Source of the DNA: an uncultured Acetatifactor sp.
GTDB taxonomy: Bacteria > Bacillota > Clostridia > Lachnospirales > Lachnospiraceae
Assembly: GCA_947625255.1 (NCBI GenBank)
Contig: CANQNT010000009.1
Location: 1-64,000, forward strand
DNA length: 64,000 bases
Direction: 5' to 3'
How positions within the stretch are numbered: the stretch's first letter is position 1; the number at the start of each line of letters is the position of its first letter. Made by a program: the position numbers and the translations under genes. Shown here in pieces: positions 1-7,706 of this stretch. The notes beneath the pieces were generated by a model. It made no database searches. It had not been told where the DNA came from and worked only from the letters and a program-made list of their open reading frames with translations.

Positions 1-66
1 AAAGCCTGGCATCTCGTTTTGGCCTTATCTCCTGCGGTAAGCCTTATGCTGCTAACGCTAACTTAA
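1..66 (+). CDS. 3' end of an upstream gene, hydrophobic C-terminus (partial)
   Basis: The first frame is open from the window edge to a TAA at 64-66 and encodes about 21 residues ending in a strongly hydrophobic stretch (SLMLLTLT). The stop overlaps the next start as TAATG, a typical translational coupling arrangement. This suggests that the upstream gene belongs to the same operon as the two ABC exporters. Too little is visible to name it. Confidence 0.5.
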   Translation, partial: KAWHLVLALSPAVSLMLLTLT

Positions 67-1841
67 TGACATTGATTTATCTTATTTTGATCAAAAGAGC
101 ATGGAAAGACGCAAGGCCATATGTGATCGTCACATTTTTCAAAAGCCTGTTTTCTGCGGCAATCCCGCTCATTAATATAGGTGGACTGGGCGTTATTATA
201 AACAGTCTTGTCAACGGAAAAGATTATTACAGTGTCTTAAGACAGATTCTTATATTTACAGCTTTTAATCTGTTTGTATCATTGTCTAAACAACTGCTCT
301 CCCTTCTGGAGAATAGAGCAATGAGAAAGGCATCGGATGTCCTCCAGCTGGGTTACATGCAGGATACTGTTGACGTTGATTATCATTACGCCCAGAACAG
401 GACATTGATAAATCTCAAACAGAAGTCTATGACCGCCAGACCGGCTTTTTTCCTTGGAATGTGGGGTCAGTTTGCCGAATGCGTTTTTCAGTTCGCGGGC
501 TGTATATGTGCCTTTCTTATGCTTAAGCCTTTGTTCTGTGCCGCTATTGTATTGTCTTCGGTGCTGATCGTCCTTTTTAACCTCAGGATAGCTGCCCGTG
601 AGTTTGAGTACAACAAGGAGAAGGTAGATGACGACAGAAAAATGGACTATCTGTATATGACTATGACTGATTACAGATATGCCAAGGAAGTCAGGATAAA
701 CAACGCGGATGAGTATCTCGGCAGGAAGTATATGACTATCCTCAGATCGAGAACTGAAAAATTGAGAAAGCTCATAAGGGCTAAAGTGTCTGCTGAGTTT
801 GTGGGGGATCTATTGACGGCTTTACAGACGCTAATAACGTATTTATACGGCACGTGGCTTGTCGTCAACGGGGAGTTGAATATTGCCGAATACACCGTTC
901 TGATCGCATCCACCACTTTGTTTGCATCCGTTTTTATCAGCCTGTTTACCCAGGCCGGCACGATCAGGAAAAATGCCTCTGCAATCACGTTCCTTGAAGA
1001 ATATGACAGGATACTTGAAGAACATACGAAGAACAGAGACGCTAAGGACAAAATGGAAGAATGTGATTTTTCGGGATCTGATATCACATTCGAAAATGTT
1101 ACGTTCAGATATCCCGAGGGAAAGACCGATGTGCTTTCTAATGTAAATTTTACCATAAAGGCTCATGAAAAGACTGCGCTGGTCGGACTGAACGGGGCGG
1201 GCAAAACCACGATCATCATGCTCATGCTGAGGCTTTATGAACCGACGGAAGGCAGGATACTGATCGGCGGACGCGACATAAAGAAAATCCCCTACAGATC
1301 ATACCTTTCACGGATGGCAGTCGTTCTGCAGGACTTTACGCTTTTTGCCTACAGCATAAAAGAGAATATCGTGTTTGACAAGGCATATGACGGAAAACGC
1401 CTGAATAAATGCATCGAGGAAAGCGGGATCGGAGAAAAGATACAATCTCTTAAAAACGGTACGGATACTTCGGTTTACCGGGATCTTGACAGGGAAGGCA
1501 TCGAACTTTCAGGCGGCGAGGGGCAGAAACTGGCTCTTGCGAGAGCAATGTACAAAGGCGGAGATGTGATGCTCCTTGATGAACCTACGGGAGCATTGGA
1601 TCCAATCGCCGAGTGTGATTTCTATCAGAAACTTGATTCTCTTTCAGAGGGAAAAACGACTGTGTTCGTGTCGCACAGGCTGTCCTCTACGGTATTCTGC
1701 GACAATATAATCGTCATAGACGGCGGAAAGGTTGCCGAACAAGGCAATCATGACTGCCTTATGAAAAACAAAGGGCTGTACAGTGATATGTTTATGACTC
1801 AGGCCGCATATTACCGTAATGGCGGATTGGAGGAAGTATGA
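66..1841 (+). CDS. ABC exporter half-transporter (fused membrane and ATPase domains)
   Basis: This 591-residue protein has an N-terminal six-helix-type membrane domain (roughly residues 1-310) fused to an ATPase domain. Visible ATPase motifs are Walker A GLNGAGKTT near residue 374, signature LSGGE near 480, Walker B with LLDEPTGALD near 502 and the H-loop SHR near 536. The architecture is that of ABCB-type exporters of peptides, lipids or drugs. It overlaps the next exporter gene by 4 bp, so the two probably form a heterodimer. The nearby broken subtilase points to export of a processed peptide; that substrate is inference. The start fits the TAATG coupling to the preceding reading frame. Confidence 0.9.
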   Translation: MTLIYLILIKRAWKDARPYVIVTFFKSLFSAAIPLINIGGLGVIINSLVNGKDYYSVLRQILIFTAFNLFVSLSKQLLSLLENRAMRKASDVLQLGYMQDTVDVDYHYAQNRTLINLKQKSMTARPAFFLGMWGQFAECVFQFAGCICAFLMLKPLFCAAIVLSSVLIVLFNLRIAAREFEYNKEKVDDDRKMDYLYMTMTDYRYAKEVRINNADEYLGRKYMTILRSRTEKLRKLIRAKVSAEFVGDLLTALQTLITYLYGTWLVVNGELNIAEYTVLIASTTLFASVFISLFTQAGTIRKNASAITFLEEYDRILEEHTKNRDAKDKMEECDFSGSDITFENVTFRYPEGKTDVLSNVNFTIKAHEKTALVGLNGAGKTTIIMLMLRLYEPTEGRILIGGRDIKKIPYRSYLSRMAVVLQDFTLFAYSIKENIVFDKAYDGKRLNKCIEESGIGEKIQSLKNGTDTSVYRDLDREGIELSGGEGQKLALARAMYKGGDVMLLDEPTGALDPIAECDFYQKLDSLSEGKTTVFVSHRLSSTVFCDNIIVIDGGKVAEQGNHDCLMKNKGLYSDMFMTQAAYYRNGGLEEV

Positions 1842-3586
1842 GAGGAACACCTTTTAAGATCGCCGGTCTTATACAAAAGACGGAACACAGGTATTTTACA
1901 TATTCGTTTCTGAAACTTGTTTCAACGTCGGCCCTGCCTCTGCTGACCGTGTACTTTCCAAAGGTTATTCTGAAACAGCTTCTTAACGGTGAAGCATTTG
2001 ACGGCATCATGACAACGGTTGCTCTATTTGTCGCAGTTATTCTTGCCCTTATGATGATCAAAACCTATGGTACGGAAAGATGTCATGAGGCGGAAGAACG
2101 TTACACAAAGAAAATGCGTCTTGCCACGGGCAGAATGGTCATGAAAATGCCGCTCAAAACTGTAGAAGACCCAAAGCTGAAAGACAGACTTGTCATGTCG
2201 AATAATGCTGCCGATCTTCTGAGAACTGTTGATATCTTCCAGAATATTCTCTCGTCAGCAGTTACAGCTGTCAGCTTTGTCGTTGTCGTGGCCGGGCTTA
2301 ACTGGGTGTTCTTTGCTGTTATCCTTGCTCTGTTGGTGATCAAAGTACTGTTCGTGAAAAGGACTGTAAAGTATAACACCGAACGTAGAAAGGTTTATGC
2401 CATGAATGACCGTAAGGGCAATTATCTTAACAAGACGGCATATTACAGCGCCGGGGCGGCAAAGGAAATACGTATTAACAGCCTAAGCGATTGGTTCATG
2501 GATAAAGTGCGGGATTACAGAAGTGAAATGTTAAATTTGCAATATGCTGATTTTAATAAATACGCTTCGTTTGACGTGATACTTGCAATCCTTACCGGAG
2601 TCCAGTCCTTTGTGATTTTGTTTCTTTTGGCCAAAATGGTCACGGACGGGGAGATTGATATTGCGGATTTTACAATGTATTTTGCAGCGGTTACGTCGCT
2701 ATCATCAACACTTGCCGGGATCATTACAAAGGTTGGCGACTACAGCAGGATCAGACTTAATTTCGGCGATTTTGAAGCGCTGAAGAAAGAGTCAGAGGCA
2801 GCGGCTGATGGGGTCTTACAGGACAATGTCAAGTTTTCGGATACTTCTGTTGAATTCAGAAATGTGTCTTTTTCCTACCCCGGAACGGATCGTAAAGTGC
2901 TGGATCATGTGAGTTTCAGGATAGAATCCGGTGAGAAACTGGCTCTTGTCGGAGTAAACGGGGCGGGCAAATCAACGATTGTTAAGCTGATATGCCGTTT
3001 CTATTTGCCCTCGGAAGGGCAGATCCTTATCGGGGGTGTTGACATTCCGACGATAGGAGAAAAGGAATACCGACAGCTTATTTCGGCGGTGTTTCAGGAT
3101 TATATGACTTTTGCGTTTACCATCAGGGAAAATGTTACGCTGACTGAAAATGAAAAAATACCCGAACGATTATATGGGTGGAATGGGTGCAGAACATGGA
3201 TTGAAAGACTGAAAGACGGACAGGACACCTTTGTGTCGACTAAGTTTGACAGCACGGGAGTTAACCTGTCGGGCGGCGAGGAGCAGAAAATGGCAATCCA
3301 GAGGGCTGCATATAAAAACGGTCCGATTATGCTGCTGGATGAACCCACAAAGGCCATGGACGCTAAATCCGAAGCGGAACTTTATTCCAGCTTCAGAGAG
3401 CTTGCCGAAGACAGGACGTCTCTGATCATCTCCCACAGACTTGCGTCTGCTGTGATCAGCGACAGGATCATTCTCCTGGAAGACGGACATATTGCCGAAA
3501 GCGGTACTCATGAGGAACTAATGAGGTTAAACGGGAAATACGCGGAAATGTTCTGCAAACAAGGTGAAGCATATGCGGCCGGTTAA
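1838..3586 (+). CDS. ABC exporter half-transporter, partner of the preceding gene
   Basis: This 582-residue fused exporter has a membrane domain in the first 300 residues, Walker A GVNGAGKST near residue 371, signature LSGGEEQK near 476, Walker B LLDEPTKAMD near 498 and H-loop SHR near 531. Both catalytic Walker B regions in the pair look intact, so neither half is obviously degenerate. The start ATG overlaps the end of the preceding gene by 4 bp, with a GGAGG-type ribosome site just upstream. The gene overlaps the ATG of the decayed subtilase gene that follows, so all three were probably one operon. Confidence 0.9.
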   Translation: MRGTPFKIAGLIQKTEHRYFTYSFLKLVSTSALPLLTVYFPKVILKQLLNGEAFDGIMTTVALFVAVILALMMIKTYGTERCHEAEERYTKKMRLATGRMVMKMPLKTVEDPKLKDRLVMSNNAADLLRTVDIFQNILSSAVTAVSFVVVVAGLNWVFFAVILALLVIKVLFVKRTVKYNTERRKVYAMNDRKGNYLNKTAYYSAGAAKEIRINSLSDWFMDKVRDYRSEMLNLQYADFNKYASFDVILAILTGVQSFVILFLLAKMVTDGEIDIADFTMYFAAVTSLSSTLAGIITKVGDYSRIRLNFGDFEALKKESEAAADGVLQDNVKFSDTSVEFRNVSFSYPGTDRKVLDHVSFRIESGEKLALVGVNGAGKSTIVKLICRFYLPSEGQILIGGVDIPTIGEKEYRQLISAVFQDYMTFAFTIRENVTLTENEKIPERLYGWNGCRTWIERLKDGQDTFVSTKFDSTGVNLSGGEEQKMAIQRAAYKNGPIMLLDEPTKAMDAKSEAELYSSFRELAEDRTSLIISHRLASAVISDRIILLEDGHIAESGTHEELMRLNGKYAEMFCKQGEAYAAG

Positions 3587-4300
3587 GATTGCAATACTTG
3601 ACGGCGGAGTGCGAACGGAGCACTTGGTTTTTCACGGAAAGAAGGCATAAAAAAAGCTGTGACGATGCGGAAATTGATAATATCAGGATTTATGACGAGA
3701 AAAATGAGATTACATATGATGAGCTTGTGAAAATTCTCGAATACATATATTCGCATGACATGGCTTCACATTACGATTTCATCAATATAAGCATGGGAAT
3801 TACGCGCGTCGGCTGTACTTCGGCACTTGAAAATATATGCTGCAGATTGAAAAGTGTCGGAACTATAATGATATCTGCTTTTGACAACGAAGGGCTGTCT
3901 CATTCCCAGCAGCACTTGATTCCGTTGTCGGAGTTGATATAGACAGAAATAAGGATGTAAAAGGCGGTTTGACGCTGATAAACAACAGCATAGTCAATAT
4001 AGCCGGACCGATAAATACATACAGGGTTCCCTGGTTTGTGCCAGAATATATACTTGTATCGGGAACCAGCTTTTTGTGTGCGGTTGTTACTGCGAAACTG
4101 GCGGCATTGAAAGAAAAAAACGGTAGAGCTGATATCACGGAAATCTGCTCTGACAAAATTGAAATTGAAAACTCAATAAAAACCGATTGTTTTGCAATCA
4201 CGAAAGCTGTTGTATTTCCATTTAACAAGGAAGTGCAGGTTATGGCTCGATTTGAGGATATGCTGCTGTTTGAAGTGGCGGATTATAATAAAAATATGAA
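3573..4300 (+). pseudogene. Broken S8 (subtilisin-like) serine protease
   Basis: Pieces in two frames add up to a subtilase. The ATG at 3573 begins VKIAILDGGV, matching the catalytic Asp region, but that frame stops after 24 codons. The sequence continues in another frame with FINISMGI and ISAFDNEG, the usual substrate-binding core motifs. A further shift near 3900 leads to VSGTSFLCAVVTAKLAAL, the catalytic Ser region. The His segment (HGT) is absent, consistent with an internal deletion near 3650. At least two frame lesions are present. The coding match fades near 4300, where transposase sequence on the other strand begins. In related loci such proteases mature exported peptides; here the gene should be inactive. 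Boundaries at the 3' end are approximate. Confidence 0.75.
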
Positions 4301-4936
4301 AGTATCTATCCTTTGTATCATCTTCATAAAGCTTTTCGGGGACTGTTATCCCGTAGACTTTATAGGAACGGATCGCAGATTCCCGTCTGGTTTCAAAACT
4401 GCCATAGTGTTCACCAGTGATGACACCAGCGCCTTGCAGCCCTTGCACATGATAATAAAGGAATACTCGTTTTTATCAATATAGCGGATATTTTCTTTGC
4501 TGAAATATCCGCGATCAAGGATAAAACCGATCTTCTTATATCCATATTCGATAGCCTTGTCTACCATAAAGGTAAACTGAGACACGTCAGTGACAGAGCC
4601 GGGGTACTCTTCATAAAAGAGAGGGACACGGTTTGTCCTGTCCATCGCGATCGACAGATTGAATACCGGAAGTCCCTTATCATCCTTGGCTTTGCCGAAT
4701 TCAACGATGTCAATATCGCCGGCGGCGCTGTTCTTATTGGTGGAATCATAAGAAATATAGATCCTGTCATTGGGATACATCAGCGCAGGATCTTCCGGAG
4801 ATACTTTTCCAACAATGGCTCTCAGAGGGACTGCATACTGTTTCTCCTGATTATATTTGCTGCCATACTGATACAGGATATAGGTTGTAGCACCTTTTCC
4901 ATAAGGTTTTAATGGCCTCAATCCTTGTTGTTTCAA
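4290..4936 (-). pseudogene. IS4/IS1634-like transposase remnant
   Basis: The minus-strand ORF at 4346-4936 encodes the core of a DDE transposase, with YDSTNKN and later ILDRGYFSKENIRYID, matching the first two acidic positions of IS1634-like enzymes. The N-terminal part is missing. Near the 3' end the frame changes: the neighbouring frame reads YKVYGITVPEKLYEDDTKDRYFHIF, a typical downstream segment, down to about 4290. The third catalytic acid region is not recognisable. It is therefore a truncated and frameshifted copy, and it abuts the end of the broken subtilase gene. Confidence 0.75.
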
Positions 4937-4939
4937 CAG

Positions 4940-4995
4940 CCTTGCCCTCTATGCCATCACTGTAATTGCATGTATTCGATACCTCCACAAATTAT
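4940..4995 (-). repeat. Partial second copy of the Rpn gene interior
   Basis: About 45 bases here closely match bases near 5230-5270 inside the Rpn-family gene. On the minus strand both translate as a segment close to EVSN-CNYSDGIE. The copy lies beyond the Rpn terminator and runs into the transposase remnant, so it looks like the scar of a second Rpn-type gene that the transposase or a recombination event destroyed. Confidence 0.6.
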
Positions 4996-5006
4996 GTGGT
5001 CAAGGA

Positions 5007-5032
5007 AAGGATCAGAAACTCTTCTGATCCTT
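5007..5032 (-). terminator. Rho-independent terminator of the Rpn gene
   Basis: An 11-bp perfect stem (AAGGATCAGAA with TTCTGATCCTT) encloses a 4-base loop. Read on the minus strand it begins 8 bp after the Rpn stop codon and is followed by a T-rich tract (TTTCCTT). Confidence 0.7.
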
Positions 5033-5039
5033 AATCCAC

Positions 5040-6038
5040 TTACTTCTGGACTAGAGAAGCGTATCTGGTTTTTTCCCTATCAGGAATTCCCAAAAGTTCC
5101 ATCGCCTGTTCCACACTTACTTTAAGGCGATCCATAATACTCTTAATTGATTCAATCCTTGATTTTTCTATGCCTAATGCTATGCCCTGTTCACGACCCT
5201 GTTCACGGCCTTTTTCTAATGCCTGTTGTTCTATGCCATCACTATAATTGCACATATTCGATACCTCCTCTTCCAATTCTCTGGTCATTTTAATATCAAA
5301 TTCGTCCTGCAGAATCCTTTTCTTTTCATCAGGCCTTCTTTCGTTAGAAAGCAAAACGCTGAGCAGCTTTAAAACTCCTTCGCCATCCGCATTTTTACTA
5401 TTCCCCAGGCAGATCATCACCGCGGCCAACAGGTCATAGTTTTCAACTTTTTCCGTCACCCTGCCTACAAGGTTCTCTTCCTTTATTGCGTACCGGGTAA
5501 TGGTATTCTGCTTGTTTTGTGGAGGATTGATACAGATCCAGACACTATATACCTTCCTGATATTCTCATAATGAGAATCTGTGAATTCCGTCCCGTACTG
5601 CGCAGATATCATTCTGCTGCAGTAATACAGGCTTTTTTTAATCAAGGGATATCCAGGGAAAAAGTCATTCTGTGCCTCAACATTGATCACCAGGCTTATC
5701 AGTCCCTCCGCATTCGGAACCAGGGCACGGAAACGGATATCATATGTGACTGTGCCCTCGTTGATCAGGCTGTCCTCCGTTCCGATTCCTGTAATGGATT
5801 CTTCCTGAGTTAAGTTTGTTTCATCAGGATTTACAGCTACCTGGGCAACCTGCGGAATGCCTTCGATATATTTTTCAGCAATCTCCTCAACGCTGCAGCT
5901 CCTGTACTCCTCCATGCAGCTCTTCATGATCCAGGCAAGGATGCTTTTATTGGCAAGAAGCCTCTTGCAGGACGCATCCAGATTAGCCTTCTCCCCGGCT
6001 ATTGTGATATTCTTTGCAAGCATACTTTCCTGCTCCAT
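5040..6038 (-). CDS. Rpn-family PD-(D/E)XK nuclease / putative transposase
   Basis: This 332-residue protein belongs to the Rpn/PD-(D/E)XK transposase-like group that is abundant in Lachnospiraceae. The middle holds the nuclease-like core: YDIRFRALVP, then LVINVEAQND (the E-x-Q type catalytic strand) and YCSRMISAQ. The C-terminal third is charged and contains a helical repeat of EKGREQGREQG followed by RLKVSVEQAMELLGIP. Known members promote RecA-independent recombination; many others are uncharacterised. A ribosome site (AAAGGG) lies about 10 bases before the start, and a terminator follows the stop. The gene looks intact, unlike its surroundings. Its role here is unknown. Confidence 0.85.
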   Translation of the reverse strand: MEQESMLAKNITIAGEKANLDASCKRLLANKSILAWIMKSCMEEYRSCSVEEIAEKYIEGIPQVAQVAVNPDETNLTQEESITGIGTEDSLINEGTVTYDIRFRALVPNAEGLISLVINVEAQNDFFPGYPLIKKSLYYCSRMISAQYGTEFTDSHYENIRKVYSVWICINPPQNKQNTITRYAIKEENLVGRVTEKVENYDLLAAVMICLGNSKNADGEGVLKLLSVLLSNERRPDEKKRILQDEFDIKMTRELEEEVSNMCNYSDGIEQQALEKGREQGREQGIALGIEKSRIESIKSIMDRLKVSVEQAMELLGIPDREKTRYASLVQK

Positions 6039-6378
6039 TCATCCATCACCCTTTCAGTCATTCTTCCCATTTCTTCTGTCCCTTCTTCATCTTATCACAA
6101 TTCTTTGCATAAATCTATACGTTCATTTAGAAAAAAATCACCAGCTCCCGGGAAAAGGAAGAAATGACTGGCCGTGCGAGGCGATGTGGAATTCATTCAC
6201 TGCAGGTTCCCTGTTTGAATATGAAACAGTGGAGAGCCTGTGAGGGAGTTGCGGAGGAACAAGCAGATGCGTACGATCTGCGGACTTGAGCCGAAAACAG
6301 TCAGGCAGAAAGAGGGGAGCATAAAGGTTTATGTTGCCCCGTCTTCAAGTCCGTATTCTAATTTCATAAAAAATCTAA

Positions 6379-6834
6379 TGGATCGCCCCGGTCATAGACA
6401 TAAGGAACTGCTGGAAGGATGGGGAAGAGACGCGCCAGTACCGGAATACCCGTCTTTTGTATGATTACAAAGGTGAAGTGTGGCATGTGGAAGATGACGG
6501 GAGAAAAACAAAACTGAGTTATAAAGGATATGACAAAAGTACAGACAGTCTGAGGTATGGTTTTAAGCCGCAGAAACATGATAAGAGAATATTCAGAATC
6601 AAATGTGAGGAAGACCGCAGGATATTTACCTCGGTGGCAAGAGACAGCCATAAATGGAGACGTCTGTATAGAAAGCGGACGGGAGTGGAACGAATCAATG
6701 GCCGGGTAGACCGGGACTATAAATTTGAGAAACATACGATCCGTGGGCTGAAAAAAATGACAATGTTTATCACGGTGACATTTCTGGTATATATGGGAAT
6801 GGCGAAAGCGAAAATACTGGCTGGAGAAACCTAA
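6379..6834 (+). pseudogene. 5'-truncated DDE transposase (IS1182/ISNCY-like)
   Basis: The frame is open from just after a TAA at 6376 to 6834. It reads PVIDIRNCWKDGEETRQY, then LLYDYKGEVWHVEDDG, then KRTGVERINGRVDRDYKFE and HTIRGLKKM. These are the middle and C-terminal parts of an IS1182-like transposase, including the final Glu region (GVERINGR). The N-terminal half and any start codon with a ribosome site are missing, so this is a remnant. No terminal repeats could be identified around it. Confidence 0.7.
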
Positions 6835-7645
6835 TACAATTCCCAAAAGCAAAATAGCAATGGAATAAAAAACTTTTATACAATGACCGCCCTTTCTTGG
6901 AAATGGATGAATTGTAAACTTGTTGAACGGGAACAGCTTGCAACGCAAGATGTTTTTCGGGCGGCAAGTCCACAAAGGGGTAGCTGGCGGCAGCCAGCGC
7001 AGGGGAAGTGTATCTTCTCCTGTGATGATTGGAGCAGATTGAAAATCTGCGGAAATTGTGAATTGAACTTTATCATGAAGCTATGGTACACAATTTTGCC
7101 AGGGAAAATGAGTTTTACTATCGGACAGGTGTAAAAGACGGATATATGCTGCGGGCTTATCTTGAAAAACATATGGACAACGCAGTATAGGTTCAAAAAG
7201 ATATCTAGGCATAGGGGATTGTGCTTGTACAAAGTCCTTTATGCCTTTTCTTTTCGGTATATAATATAGATTTAAAAGACATTATTATTTAAGGCAGTGG
7301 CTGCAATATAACTGTGAATGATTTTCTTTAAATATTGAGATTGAGGGGGTGATAAAAATAATAGTTTTTGTTCGAGGATAGAAAGGTCTATAGTGGTTGC
7401 ATGGCATAGAAGTAGATGATCAGCATTGATTTCGAGTGAGGAACAAATACGAATTGGTTTTAATTCTATGCGTTGCAGAAAAGAGCAGTATTTCACAGTA
7501 TCAATCTGCTCAAAGAAACGGTATTTTTTGGGAAATTGCTGGGCAAAAAATATAAAAATTTTCACCGAAACCAGAATCATCTTTGCATTTTCCATAAAGA
7601 AACTTAATCTTAGCAGAAAATGTTAGTTTATTCTTTTTTATGTAA
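6835..7645. other. Intergenic stretch with hairpins and a weak regulator-like relic
   Basis: No convincing gene lies here. A 6-bp stem with a 4-base loop sits at 6983-6998 and a perfect 7-bp stem (GCAGATT with AATCTGC) at 7034-7050. Short strings here (GCGGCAAGTC at 6961, GAACTTTATCATGA at 7065) recur in the same order near 25081-25157. A minus-strand frame at 7272-7595 faintly recalls the linker region of AraC-type regulators, which would fit a decayed divergent regulator of the sugar locus. That reading is weak and was not called as a gene. Confidence 0.35.
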
Positions 7646-7674
7646 TTGTTTCGTAAACTTAATTTCTGTAAAAT
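7646..7674 (+). promoter_or_regulatory. Sigma-A-type promoter of the sugar transport operon
   Basis: TTGTTT at 7646-7651 and TAAAAT at 7669-7674 are separated by 17 bases. A GGAGG ribosome site follows at 7691-7695, ahead of the ATG at 7707. An ATG at 7702 is followed almost at once by a stop, so 7707 is the better start. Confidence 0.6.
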
Positions 7675-7706
7675 GAGGATACAGATTAAAGGAGGCAGGA
7701 AATGAG

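Noticed and set aside
6364-6975. Minus-strand ORF of 203 codons
   Set aside because: Mostly antisense to the transposase remnant and without ribosome site or motif.
7272-7595. Possible AraC-type regulator on the minus strand
   Set aside because: Resemblance is faint, no DNA-binding motif is present and no ribosome site is seen; kept only as a remark on the intergenic stretch.
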